From positions 310,001 through 374,000 of the forward strand of contig PASP01000014.1 of NCBI GenBank assembly GCA_002712005.1: a stretch of 64,000 nt of DNA. The letters are read 5' to 3'. Origin of the DNA: Halobacteriovoraceae bacterium. GTDB taxonomy: Bacteria; Bdellovibrionota; Bacteriovoracia; Bacteriovoracales; Bacteriovoracaceae. Positions 25,556 to 34,535 of this stretch are shown in pieces (position 1 is the first letter of the stretch; every line of letters begins with the position of its first letter). The notes beneath the pieces are model-generated. The model was not told the origin of the DNA and made no database searches. It saw nothing but the letters and a program-made list of their open reading frames with translations. The position numbers and the translations under genes were made by a program.

Positions 25556-25590
25556 ATAAAAAGAGGAGACTTCCTGTCTCCTCTTTCTTA
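25556..25590 (-). terminator. Terminator, probably bidirectional
   Basis: AAAGAGGAGAC-TTCCT-GTCTCCTCTTT gives an 11-bp stem with T-rich sequence on both sides. It follows the stop of the minus-strand gene at 25595. The rest of the gap 25347-25555 shows no gene. Confidence 0.88.
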
Positions 25591-25594
25591 TTTA

Positions 25595-25942
25595 TTAGCT
25601 AGCTATTGCACGAAGCTCAAGGCCAATATGCAATTGATTTAAAGTTTCCTGAAACTCATGAAGTCTTGGTAAGTTTCCAAAATGAGTATTCTCAAATGTG
25701 TTCTGAGCTATGAAATCAAAGACTTCAATTGGTTTTGAGGACTCTGCATCTCTACAGAATGCCCTACAGTTGGACTTTCCATTTTTTTGATATTCTCTGA
25801 AAACATCTTTTACAAGTTGCTCACGAGTCATCACGCCTATGCCGACAACTTCATGAAAGCGATTGATTTCAAGATACCAAACTTTGTAGTCGGATCGTCT
25901 CTCTGGGTGTTGAAATGTTTCAACTGCTACTGCCATTTTCAT
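25595..25942 (-). CDS. Hypothetical cytosolic protein
   Basis: A 115-residue protein with a good ribosome site (GGAGGC, 5-6 bases before ATG). No signal peptide or membrane segment. Sequence includes YKVWYLEINRFHEVVGIGVM and CRAFCRD; the two cysteines are close enough to bind metal or pair. No family is recognised. Its ~140-nt leader contains a nested hairpin structure, which suggests control at RNA level. Confidence 0.6.
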   Translation of the reverse strand: MKMAVAVETFQHPERRSDYKVWYLEINRFHEVVGIGVMTREQLVKDVFREYQKNGKSNCRAFCRDAESSKPIEVFDFIAQNTFENTHFGNLPRLHEFQETLNQLHIGLELRAIAS

Positions 25943-26095
25943 AAATGCCTCCTTTCTTTCCTTGGAACGGGTCGCATTATTCCTTCGTTTTGGGGAGGCA
26001 CCATTCCTCGATGCTCTGCCTCTTTTCGAAGGTCCAGGTGGTGTGTGTGAGAAAGAACTTCCTGTTCAATCTGTTACCTGTATTACTTATTATAG
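25943..26095 (-). promoter_or_regulatory. Structured leader of unknown class
   Basis: A TATAAT lies at 26090-26095 on the minus strand. Downstream, CCTTCG and CGAAGG (26028-26033 and 25983-25988) enclose GAGGCA/TGCCTC (26018-26023 and 25996-26001) around a 16-base loop with GCATCGAGGAATGG; a smaller GGAA/TTCC hairpin follows before the ribosome site. The layout resembles a riboswitch or protein-binding leader, but I match it to no known class. The upstream part of the gap (26096-26247) has another hairpin, GTCCTA/TAGGAC at 26166-26188. Confidence 0.45.
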
Positions 26096-26247
26096 TAGAA
26101 GCTGAAACACCGATTATCACGGGCTATAAGCTAATCTTTACTTACGGCGTGGCAAGATTATGTAAGTCCTATAGGGGCACGGTAGGACCATTTTGTAAGG
26201 AGTTAAAGGAAATTGGATACTTAAGCTAGTATCTTTTTGGCCTCCCG

Positions 26248-26766
26248 TTATGCGTCATGCACAAGGCTTAAGAGGTGATCTTCAAGCTTTTTCAAAAGTT
26301 CTGGAGTGACATCAATTTTTCTGTACTTGATACCGGTTAAATCAAAAATTTTCTTAGCTACACGAGTATGTTCTCTTTCTTGATGTTTATCGGAGAGATA
26401 AATAACCTCTGATACTTTCTTACTTGCAATGAGTTTTGCACATTCATTGCAAGGAAAGAGAGTCACGTAACAGCGAGAACCTTCTAAATTCTTAGTGGTA
26501 TGTAGGATTGCATTAGCTTCAGCGTGAACAACGTAGCCATATTTTGTATCTTCTAGGCCACCTAATTTAGTCCAAGGAATTTTAGCTTCATCAATTCCAG
26601 CAATAAATCCATTATAGCCCATGCTAATTTGGTGATTATTTTGATCTACAAAGACAGAGCCTACTTTAGTAGAAGGATCTTTAGAGCGGAAGCTTGCGAT
26701 CATGGCCTGAAGGATAAAGTATTCATCCCAAGAAAGTGGGGCTTGAGGAGTAGAGTTGTCCATCAT
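26248..26766 (-). CDS. Deoxycytidylate deaminase family (ComEB-like)
   Basis: Zinc enzyme that converts dCMP to dUMP for thymidylate synthesis. The HAEANAI motif carries the first zinc ligand and catalytic Glu, and PCNECAK the two Cys ligands. SWDEYFILQAMIASFRSKDP-type N-terminus and GYNGF support dCMP deaminase over cytidine deaminase. The ATG at 26766 overlaps the previous stop by one base (TAATG); the eleven-codon extension upstream is not supported. About 172 residues, normal for ComEB. Confidence 0.88.
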   Translation of the reverse strand: MMDNSTPQAPLSWDEYFILQAMIASFRSKDPSTKVGSVFVDQNNHQISMGYNGFIAGIDEAKIPWTKLGGLEDTKYGYVVHAEANAILHTTKNLEGSRCYVTLFPCNECAKLIASKKVSEVIYLSDKHQEREHTRVAKKIFDLTGIKYRKIDVTPELLKKLEDHLLSLVHDA

Positions 26767-27245
26767 TATGCTCTCGTCCTTTCGTAAATACGTTCGCAAG
26801 CTTTAGTCATTTCATCTTTATGTTTTTCTTCAGCTGCAAATCGAATTTTATCTTCAGCAAAGCGATCATTGATATTCATATTATTACGCTCTTCTAAGTA
26901 TTTGAGTTCTTTAATGTCAGAGTACAGGTCAAAAACGGCTTTGAAGTCTTGATGGTTTTCATCTAGAGCGTCGTATTTCGGAATGAGGTTGGCCATTCTT
27001 AAGCTTGCTTCTGAAAGCTCACATTGTCCTTGAATAGCCGCCAATGAAATAATGCGTAGACTTTCTTTTAAATCATTTTGTTTTTCGTGATATTTATCTA
27101 GGAATTGCTTCTTTCTTTGTTCTCTTTCATCTTTAATATCTTTAAGCTGAGTCCACTGGAGATAGACTGCGTAACCTAATAATGGAATAAGAAGTCCAAG
27201 TGCGATGAAAAGATAGACTTTATATTGAAGTAAAATTTCCCACAT
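26766..27245 (-). CDS. DUF2489-like membrane-anchored protein
   Basis: A 159-residue protein with one N-terminal membrane helix (VYLFIALGLLIPLLGYAVYL) and a long helical cytosolic part. LKESLRIISLAAIQGQCELS and EASLRM match DUF2489, whose family feature is the QCxxSE motif. Function unknown. Operon position: between the exonuclease and dCMP deaminase genes, overlapping the latter by 1 base. Confidence 0.75.
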   Translation of the reverse strand: MWEILLQYKVYLFIALGLLIPLLGYAVYLQWTQLKDIKDEREQRKKQFLDKYHEKQNDLKESLRIISLAAIQGQCELSEASLRMANLIPKYDALDENHQDFKAVFDLYSDIKELKYLEERNNMNINDRFAEDKIRFAAEEKHKDEMTKACERIYERTRA

Positions 27246-27250
27246 ACTAT

Positions 27251-28855
27251 TTAGCTATTACCGTTTGGTTGTTTATTCTCTGAAGATCTATTTTTTTTCT
27301 TAAAGTTTCCTTTTTTAGAAAAACGTTTTTTGCTAGATGGATCATTAGAATTTTTGTGATTTTGTTTTTTCTTTGATTTCTTACTGAACTTCTTAGAATG
27401 CTTAGAGGTTTTCTTTTTCTTTGATGATCTATTGGTATTTGTTTCCTCTACATAGACATTGCCATTGGCTTCATTGTTGTTAGCTTTTCTAGCTGCTTTG
27501 ACTGACTTAAGAACTTTTATAGAGTGATCTTTACGTGTTCTATTTTTCCAGTCTTGAAATTCTCTAAGTAAATAGTGCTTTATAAGGCCAGTTTCTTTAA
27601 CAGGCTTCACGAAAGAAGGTGTTGTGTCTAAGCCAAAGACAGCTTGTCCTGAAAGGAAGGCATGACCTGAAAGTTTTCCACCATTAAAGAAGTGACAGGA
27701 GAGTTCATCATCATCTCTACCAGGACCCATGACGACAAAGTGGTCATGAGGATATTGAGCAAAAGGTTTAACTTTTGAACGAATTTGTTTCTCACGTTCC
27801 TTCTTAAGGCGATTTATAAGTTTTTGATCTTGTTGATCAATATAAGCAAATTCTTGCTTTTCTATATCGTTGAGCTGAAGCCTAATCCAGTGAACAGCAT
27901 CATCTTTATTATCTGAAATATACAGTAAGTCTCCCTTTCCTTTGAAAAGAGGAAAGGCTCGCAGAGAAAAGGGGTTTTCTTTGAGAAATACACCCCAAGA
28001 AGTTTTTCTTTCTTCCATATTAAGAGCTGGACGAATTTTTCCAATTCTCTCTTCTTTTTTTCTCATGGCCATAAGAGAGTCTTTGTATGTTCTTACCTGA
28101 ACATCATCAATACTCTCTTCATGTTTTTCGTAGAAACGGACTAAATAGCGGGGAAGTTCTTCTTCTAAGTTTTCAAATCTATCGATATAGATTGTTTTTC
28201 CTTCACTATTAAAATGAACCACACCCGGTGATCGTGTTAACTCACCAAGAAAGCTCAGATCTAAACCTGGATGGGTTTTGTGAAGCTTTGTTAAAGAAGG
28301 TCCGCCGTCATTCTTAGGAGATCTTTGTTCGAAGTATGTTCTTTGAAAGAGCTCAGAGCATGCAACCGCATCATCCATGGCCTTGTGATTAAAGGCCAAT
28401 TCAATACTTAAGAGTTCACAAAGAGATTTAAGATCATAGTTGGCCAATTCTGGAAATTGTTTCTGGGCCAAGACTTGGGTACATTTAGTTTTACGATTAA
28501 ACTCTATGCCCATAGTCTCAAATTCATCTCGTAGTAGACCTAAGTCAAACTCCACATTATGGGCAACTAAAATACAATCTCTAGTTAGTAACTCCAAGTC
28601 CTCTGCAATTTCAAAAAACTTGGGAGCGGTGTCGAGTTCCTCTTTTGTAATTCCAGTTAATTCAAGAATTGAACTGGGTACCTCTGTTTCAGGATTAACA
28701 AGAGTGGAATAAGTCTCTTTTAAAGACATATCAATGCCATTGTCCTCAAATATGAGTACGGCTACTTCAATAATTCGGTTTTTCGGCTTTGTAGATGATG
28801 CTTCTAAATCTATGATAGCGAAGCGCTGAGCCGAGGGGGCATCTGTTTCGAGCAT
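27251..28855 (-). CDS. DnaQ-type 3'-5' exonuclease with basic tail
   Basis: Residues ~10-170 form a DEDDh exonuclease: DLEAS (Asp and Glu), HNVEFDLGLL (Asp) and HKAMDDA (His/Asp), similar to the epsilon subunit of DNA polymerase III. A middle ~250 residues is unassigned. The last ~110 residues are rich in Lys, Asn and Ser (KKKKTSKHSKKFSKK), probably disordered and nucleic-acid binding. The frame can be extended to TTG 28891; I prefer the ATG at 28855 because the exonuclease strand begins soon after. Neither has a clear ribosome site. Confidence 0.82.
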   Translation of the reverse strand: MLETDAPSAQRFAIIDLEASSTKPKNRIIEVAVLIFEDNGIDMSLKETYSTLVNPETEVPSSILELTGITKEELDTAPKFFEIAEDLELLTRDCILVAHNVEFDLGLLRDEFETMGIEFNRKTKCTQVLAQKQFPELANYDLKSLCELLSIELAFNHKAMDDAVACSELFQRTYFEQRSPKNDGGPSLTKLHKTHPGLDLSFLGELTRSPGVVHFNSEGKTIYIDRFENLEEELPRYLVRFYEKHEESIDDVQVRTYKDSLMAMRKKEERIGKIRPALNMEERKTSWGVFLKENPFSLRAFPLFKGKGDLLYISDNKDDAVHWIRLQLNDIEKQEFAYIDQQDQKLINRLKKEREKQIRSKVKPFAQYPHDHFVVMGPGRDDDELSCHFFNGGKLSGHAFLSGQAVFGLDTTPSFVKPVKETGLIKHYLLREFQDWKNRTRKDHSIKVLKSVKAARKANNNEANGNVYVEETNTNRSSKKKKTSKHSKKFSKKSKKKQNHKNSNDPSSKKRFSKKGNFKKKNRSSENKQPNGNS

Positions 28856-28922
28856 GGGAAGTAATATAGTGTGTGCAACATGGAGTGCCAAGATTTAAGA
28901 AGGATAAATCTCTAATTTTTAG

Positions 28923-31403
28923 CTACTTCTCTAATAATTCGGCACTTTTCTTGTTATATCTCTGTGAAATTATTTGAAATATGTTCTTCTCTTTATTTTT
29001 TTCGATTTGCCACTCTCTATTTCCTGTTGGCCTTGAAGGAGTACCACGGAGCCATGCGCTAATGTTTTGAGAGGCGGGGAGGCTCCCTTGAAAGGAAGCC
29101 AAAATCTTTTGGTATTTTTCCTTAGATAAAACTCCGCGCTTTAAGGCCAAGCTTAGGTCAGCTTGATTTAAACCATATTTTGCCATGAAGGCCTGAACGA
29201 GATGGAGATTATTAGATTTCAGGACACTAAAAAACTTAGAGAGATTACTTTTTTCTTTATAAGGAGATTGTCCATTAAACGTTAGGGTTTTCGATCTCGA
29301 AGCACTATTTGTTTTTGACCCTCTATTGAGAAAACCCTGAGAGAAAGAGGAGAAATCATTTTGGTCTTTCCCTTTTCTACTACTTGAAGTGTTGATGGCT
29401 CCCATACCACCTCTTACATTATTGCTTACAGCAAATCCAAGGCCTTGATTGGAATTCCCTGCTTCTGGAGCCTGATCATTATTGTGGGTAGAGAAGTCTT
29501 GAAGTTTTCCCATCGAAGTTTCATTAAGTGTATTGAGATTTTGTTCTCTAATGGAATGGACTTGTCTATTGAGTTCTGACTTCTTTCCCTCGAGGTCATC
29601 AATTTTGACCCCAATTTTATCGAGGTAATCTTTTACCTGGTCTTTTGCTTTCTTATTGTGAATATACTTAACTCCAATACGATTAACTGCTCCTGCGCAA
29701 GGATTCGACAGTGTGGGCAGTGAGGTATCAGCGAATTTGATATTGGCGACAAAGGCTTGGTAGCCTTTTACACCAACATCTTGATTGCGAGAATAATACT
29801 GATTACATTCTTGCATCAAAGAAGAGTGATTAGGCATTTCTTCTAACTTTTGAATTAAAATATTCGCCCTTTCTTTTTGAAAATCGATCCGAGCAGCGGC
29901 GGCCATAGAAGCTGAACTTGTTAAATCTGCGGCAGCTGTCAAGGAATCCGTTTGTAGAGCATCTCCTGACTGTTTCTTCAGGTTTTCAAGAGCTGCATTT
30001 CCTTGAATTTTTATATCGATTGATTGTTCGTTATGAAGATCTTTTTCAGCATCTAGTAAGTCGTTGTGTGCATTTAGCATCTCAAGACATTTTTGATAAT
30101 CAACACCTTCGCTTCCACGATACTGACAAGTGATACTTCCATCGTTTGATTTAACTTCTTGAACAGTATTGGGATTGGGAAGTTGAAAGTTTGTAGAATT
30201 AGAAATGGAAGCGAGCATAGCGCACTCTCTAATTTCAGCTAAGTGTTCCCTAGCTTCACTGACAAGCTGGGTATTCGTGATATTGTCACTTGATTGATAG
30301 AATAAATTTTCAAAAGAGACCCAAGATCCTTGAAAAAATTGATCTGGGTGCGCACCACCTTGAACGGCCGTGACGACATCACCCCAAGGACGATCCGCGT
30401 ACTGCTGACAACGTTCGTATCCTTCATTTCCTGCATACTGTGCTTTTCCAGATGAATTGATTTCTGGGTTTTCTTCTTCAAAGTCAGCTGGCTCTGAAGC
30501 ATCATCAAAGCCTTCTGCTTCATTATCATCTGCTCCGGTCATTTCCATAAAGTCTGTACCTCCAACGTTTGGCGAGGGGTTATTGAGGCGTTCAGAAACA
30601 CTTTCGAAGGGCGGAGGGTTGGAGTTATCGATTCGATTTCCGGAGGATTGATTATTCGCCTGGGCCACCCCCATTAAGTCTCCTTCGACTTCTGGGTTAA
30701 AAACTTCGTCTTTAAAAGCATAAAGTAAGGTTCCTCCATCTAGGGTGGATAGAACTTCATCTAATTTAAATTCAGGTATAGCAAAGCAGCCCCAGCTCTC
30801 TCCAATTACACCCCAGTTGCGAGCAAAAGTTGCTCCTACATAACTTCCTGAGTGAATGAGAATCTCTCTTTCTTCGGCCTTACTATTGTATTCGGGACCG
30901 GAAAGACCATAGACGGCTACATAGGGACCTACGCTACTTCCTACATTTCTTCCTTTGACTCTATAAAAACCTAGTGATGAAGTTTTAGTTTGAGGAGTAT
31001 TGGTAAAACGAGTGGGATTAAGTTTGTCACCAGCTCCTGAACCGGAACCAACACAATGAGCAACATAATCTCTGTAAACAACACTTGGATTTGAATTAGA
31101 AATATCAACTGTAAAGAATCGAGGTTTGTTAGAAGGGATACTAAAGTTGACATAAGTAATTAAAGACTTATTAAAGTCACCCTCTTGTTTACCTTTAAGG
31201 AAACGCTGATAACCAGAGAAGAAATGATCAAAGGGAACTTCTGATTCACTTAAGCCGGTTTGAGAATAAAGATCTCGAGCATGACTTTCAAGTTCCTCAT
31301 TAAATTGGGCCTGTGTTGATAAGGAAGAAAATCCTAGAAGGGCCATCACTATGAAAATAGCAATTTTGTCCGCGAGAATAGAAAGTCCAAAACGATTATT
31401 CAT
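28923..31403 (-). CDS. Large exported L,D-transpeptidase-like protein
   Basis: 826 residues from the ATG at 31403; a TTG at 31466 is also possible. A signal peptide (KIAIFIVMALLGFSSLSTQA) is followed by a catalytic domain at ~30-240 of the YkuD_2 (murein L,D-transpeptidase-like) group: ILIHSGSYVGATFARNWGV followed by GESWGCFAIPEF, with His and Cys in the HxGxx...SxGC pattern. The remaining ~570 residues are Gln/Asn/Ser-rich and helical, ending in a Lys-rich part. Expected role: peptidoglycan cross-linking or remodelling, with the long C-terminus as anchor or partner domain. Confidence 0.78.
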   Translation of the reverse strand: MNNRFGLSILADKIAIFIVMALLGFSSLSTQAQFNEELESHARDLYSQTGLSESEVPFDHFFSGYQRFLKGKQEGDFNKSLITYVNFSIPSNKPRFFTVDISNSNPSVVYRDYVAHCVGSGSGAGDKLNPTRFTNTPQTKTSSLGFYRVKGRNVGSSVGPYVAVYGLSGPEYNSKAEEREILIHSGSYVGATFARNWGVIGESWGCFAIPEFKLDEVLSTLDGGTLLYAFKDEVFNPEVEGDLMGVAQANNQSSGNRIDNSNPPPFESVSERLNNPSPNVGGTDFMEMTGADDNEAEGFDDASEPADFEEENPEINSSGKAQYAGNEGYERCQQYADRPWGDVVTAVQGGAHPDQFFQGSWVSFENLFYQSSDNITNTQLVSEAREHLAEIRECAMLASISNSTNFQLPNPNTVQEVKSNDGSITCQYRGSEGVDYQKCLEMLNAHNDLLDAEKDLHNEQSIDIKIQGNAALENLKKQSGDALQTDSLTAAADLTSSASMAAAARIDFQKERANILIQKLEEMPNHSSLMQECNQYYSRNQDVGVKGYQAFVANIKFADTSLPTLSNPCAGAVNRIGVKYIHNKKAKDQVKDYLDKIGVKIDDLEGKKSELNRQVHSIREQNLNTLNETSMGKLQDFSTHNNDQAPEAGNSNQGLGFAVSNNVRGGMGAINTSSSRKGKDQNDFSSFSQGFLNRGSKTNSASRSKTLTFNGQSPYKEKSNLSKFFSVLKSNNLHLVQAFMAKYGLNQADLSLALKRGVLSKEKYQKILASFQGSLPASQNISAWLRGTPSRPTGNREWQIEKNKEKNIFQIISQRYNKKSAELLEK

Positions 31404-31489
31404 AATATTATTTAAAAGTACTTTCAAGCCTGAGGCTATTTGAATTAATTCTAATTTATGGGTCAAAATAGTCTTAAGACCTTAGAGGC

Positions 31490-31516
31490 TTATCGGCAGA
31501 TAAAATTTATTTTTGA
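31490..31516 (-). promoter_or_regulatory. Sigma-28 (FliA)-like promoter before the L,D-transpeptidase gene
   Basis: On the minus strand a perfect GCCGATAA -10 (31490-31497) is preceded at 11 bp by TCAAAAAT, which shares 4 of 8 positions with TAAAGTTT. The -10 is strong, the -35 weak. fliA is encoded at 59849. Confidence 0.35.
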
Positions 31517-31538
31517 TGTGGCAATAAAAGTAGGCACT

Positions 31539-32552
31539 TTAGGGATAGAGAAGCTTCAGGCGTTCAAGATCAGTATAGCTGGGGCGAATCAGCTGATGAG
31601 AAAATGAGGTACCATCAATTTTCACCATGCTGTAATCACTGGAGTTGCTAAATGAATATGAGTCATAGAGCATGATGGATTCAAATTCAAAGGGAAGGTT
31701 ATTGAGGTCTTGAAGAGCTTCGGGATAACTTTCGACACTAAAGCGTTCAAATTGAGTCCAGTTTTCTTCATCTATATTTTCCCAAAGGACTTCAATATGG
31801 TCGTCTCGATCGGGTCTATTTTGTTCATGAAAGAAACCTAGCACGTGAAAGAGTTCATGGTAGATTTCTTTTTCACCACAACCTGGAGATAGACTGACGT
31901 AGCTTACTCCAACTCTAAAGCCCACATTGGCATAGCAGTGTTGGTCTCCTCTTTTAAAGAGTACATAACTCTCTTCAGAATTCTTTCTCGGGTGAAAGTT
32001 TATACCTGATACCGTATTGAGATGTTCGACAGCTCGTTTTATTAATTCTTTTTGAATGGGATCATCTAAAGATGAATCAAGCTCATAGGGGATATCTCCT
32101 TTTGGCCAAAGAACGGGAGGAGGAATATCAAGATGCTTTTCTCCTGATTGATAATCACTGAGATCATCAGCTGAGCCTATGATGAGATCTCCATAGGCAA
32201 CAATATATTCATCATCAACTTTTACACTTCTTGGAAAAATCTTTCCTGACTGATCTGTCTGTGCACTATGAAGAGGGTCTCTTTCTTTATTGTTATCTTC
32301 ATTTTTATATTGATGAAGAGAATTAGGTTTTTTTCTTTTTTTTAGTTTTGAGTGGGAAGGAGGTAAAGGTTTTTTGGAAGGTTTATCTTGTAAACTTATT
32401 TGACCTTCGACTTTTTTGCTCTGAGAGATACTTTCGAATTTTTGAGAATTAAATTCTCCGTCGGTTAATTTTGTATTTGGGCCGAAAATAAAAGAGCGAA
32501 GAATGAAAATAGAGAAAAATAAAAGCAGAGAAAGGAGAGCGATTTTTTTCAT
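31539..32552 (-). CDS. Astacin-type (M12A) secreted metalloprotease
   Basis: A zinc endopeptidase. The active site YHELFHVLGFFHEQNRPDRD contains HExxHxxGxxHE, and SIMLYDSYSF is the Met-turn with its Tyr ligand. A signal-type N-terminus (KKIALLSLLLFFSIFIL) is followed by a ~130-residue Lys/Ser-rich linker/propeptide and an ordered ~190-residue protease. The start is ATG 32552; the frame extends upstream to 32585 without support. Secreted astacins are frequent in predatory bacteria. No cleavage substrate can be read. Confidence 0.88.
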   Translation of the reverse strand: MKKIALLSLLLFFSIFILRSFIFGPNTKLTDGEFNSQKFESISQSKKVEGQISLQDKPSKKPLPPSHSKLKKRKKPNSLHQYKNEDNNKERDPLHSAQTDQSGKIFPRSVKVDDEYIVAYGDLIIGSADDLSDYQSGEKHLDIPPPVLWPKGDIPYELDSSLDDPIQKELIKRAVEHLNTVSGINFHPRKNSEESYVLFKRGDQHCYANVGFRVGVSYVSLSPGCGEKEIYHELFHVLGFFHEQNRPDRDDHIEVLWENIDEENWTQFERFSVESYPEALQDLNNLPFEFESIMLYDSYSFSNSSDYSMVKIDGTSFSHQLIRPSYTDLERLKLLYP

Positions 32553-32577
32553 TCTTAGAGAGCGGGTTGCGTTTAGA

Positions 32578-32707
32578 AAAAACAAGGCCCAACATTCGCT
32601 GGGCCATACCTTTAATATTTAAAATACTTTCTTCTCTAAGTTAGTTTAGAGAAGTGGTCAAAGACCTGTCATAGCTTTATTGTTACCAATATATCAATGA
32701 CAGGTCT
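32578..32707 (-). ncRNA. Candidate small RNA with three hairpins and a terminator
   Basis: Between divergent genes the minus strand reads AGACCTGTCAT/ATGACAGGTCT (11-bp perfect stem, 32662-32672 and 32697-32707), then a 9-bp hairpin (32631-32654), then GGCCCA/TGGGCC (32586-32605) followed by TTGTTTTTT. That is the layout of a ~130-nt small RNA ending in an intrinsic terminator. A TATAAC lies at 32709-32714, partly overlapping the expected start, so the promoter is uncertain. The terminator precedes the astacin start. Confidence 0.5.
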
Positions 32708-32864
32708 AGTTATAATCCAAGAAAAAATATTTCTTTCTAAGGGATTTTGAGCTTTTTATTGTGCAGTGCTTTTTATTGGATAAAGCTTTTGTTCTGGCTT
32801 GAGGGGCTGTAGCGGAAAGGCTATTCTTAACTAGGTAAAATCATTCAATTTGATGTAGGAATTT

Positions 32865-34439
32865 ATGAGTTGGAAAGGTCATAAGCAATTTTCCCTTATT
32901 TTTGCGACTTTAAAGATGGCATTGGCCACCTTTTCGAGTCGTATACTCGGTCTCGTTAGAGAGCAGGTCATGGCCGCAACTTTCGGAGCTTCAGGGATCA
33001 CTGATGCGTTTACTGTTGCTTATAGAGTTCCCAATATGTTGAGGGACCTTTTTGCTGAGGGAGCTTTTAGTTCTGCATTCGTACCTGTTTTTACAAAAGC
33101 ACGTTTAGAAAATGAAAAGGCTTCAAGAATTCTTCTTTGGTCTATGGCCATCTTGCTTGGGAGTATGACCTTAGTCATTGCAGGTGGGGTTATTTACTGG
33201 GCTCCATTTGTCGTTAGGATAATGACTGATGATCAATTCATAGCCGATACGGAGCGTTTTGAAATTACCGTTCAGATGGTACGAATCATGGCTCCCTTTT
33301 TAACTCTTATCAGTTTAGCGGCTCTTTTTATGGGAGCTCTGAATTCTTTAAAAGTTTTCTTTGTACCTGCACTTGCTCCTGCTTTATTTAATATAATAAT
33401 GATCGCCTCTATGATTTATCTTCCTCCAGTCGTTGAAGCCAAGGGAGTTCATCCTATCATCGCATTGGCCATTGGAGTTATAGGAGGAGGATTGGCGCAA
33501 ATGTTATTGCAAGTTCCTTTGCTTTTCAAAAAGGGATTCGGTCCATCGGGCGAGCTGGAATTATTTGGTCCCTATACTAAGAGTATCCTTAATCGCTTAG
33601 GCATTGGAACAGTGGGAGTTGCCGCCACTCAAATTAATATTTTAATCACAACGATTCTCGCTACGGGAACTCAGCTTGGAGCTGTGAGTTGGTTAACTTA
33701 TGCATTTCTACTTTTTCAATTTCCTGTGGGAATTCTAAGTGTCAGTATTGGAGGATCTAATCTTGTTCACTTTTCAGAAGCATGGAAAGCTGGGAAAAGA
33801 GAAGAAGCGAAAAGTACCTTAGCTACAAGTTATCTCTTTAGTTGGCTTCTTATTCTACCGGCCTTCGTATTAATTATGGGGCTGGCCAATGAGACAGTTC
33901 ATTTAATTTTTGAAAGAGGTGCCTTTAGTTCACGGGATTCTGCTCAATCTGCCATGGCCCTTCGTCAGTATATGTGGGGCTTGCCTTTCTATGGTCTTTA
34001 TAAAATTTTTGGGCCTACTTTCTTTAGTATTGATCGACCTAAGATTCCCGTATTCATTTCAATTACAGCAATCGCGGCCAATATTATTTTTTGCCTTTTA
34101 ATGGTTCCCCAGTATGGATTTTCTATTTTGGCCTTAGGAACCAGTTTATCGATGATGCTCAATTGTTTTCTCCAATCTGTTTATTTACATAAATATCTTA
34201 GACTTGGGGCGAAATTTTTTATCTCTACTCGTTTAGTGAAATTTCTAATTTCTGCTGGGCTTTCTTGGCTAGTCCTTTCTTGGATTAGGCCATTGTTATA
34301 TGACTTCTCTGCTGCGCTATTACTGCGATGTGTGCAATATGCGACTTGTTGTTTAATCACCGTTGCTACTTATGTTGCTATGCTCTTAGTCCTAGGAGAG
34401 TCAAAGACTGTAAAAGCTTTTCTTAATAAAAAGAAATAA
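32865..34439 (+). CDS. murJ: Lipid II flippase MurJ (MviN)
   Basis: Flips lipid II across the inner membrane for peptidoglycan synthesis. The N-terminus has MALATFSSRILGLVREQVMA, then FGASGITDAFTVAYRVPNML and LRDLFAEGAFSSAFVPVF, the standard MurJ signature, followed by about 14 membrane helices. 524 residues is normal. The GAFSSRDS loop and second-half motifs are intact. Start is ATG 32865, with AGGA about 8 bases upstream. Confidence 0.96.
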   Translation: MSWKGHKQFSLIFATLKMALATFSSRILGLVREQVMAATFGASGITDAFTVAYRVPNMLRDLFAEGAFSSAFVPVFTKARLENEKASRILLWSMAILLGSMTLVIAGGVIYWAPFVVRIMTDDQFIADTERFEITVQMVRIMAPFLTLISLAALFMGALNSLKVFFVPALAPALFNIIMIASMIYLPPVVEAKGVHPIIALAIGVIGGGLAQMLLQVPLLFKKGFGPSGELELFGPYTKSILNRLGIGTVGVAATQINILITTILATGTQLGAVSWLTYAFLLFQFPVGILSVSIGGSNLVHFSEAWKAGKREEAKSTLATSYLFSWLLILPAFVLIMGLANETVHLIFERGAFSSRDSAQSAMALRQYMWGLPFYGLYKIFGPTFFSIDRPKIPVFISITAIAANIIFCLLMVPQYGFSILALGTSLSMMLNCFLQSVYLHKYLRLGAKFFISTRLVKFLISAGLSWLVLSWIRPLLYDFSAALLLRCVQYATCCLITVATYVAMLLVLGESKTVKAFLNKKK

Positions 34440-34535
34440 ATAGGCAATTCTATGCTTGTAGGAGTTGTTTCAATTCGTTAGACTAAAATTAGTATGTTAT
34501 AGGACCCGCTTGATGGGTTATTAGGGGATATGTTC

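Noticed and set aside
25945-26229. 94-codon plus-strand frame in the leader region
   Set aside because: No ribosome site and no protein-like pattern. The region is better explained as the structured leader and promoter of the minus-strand gene.
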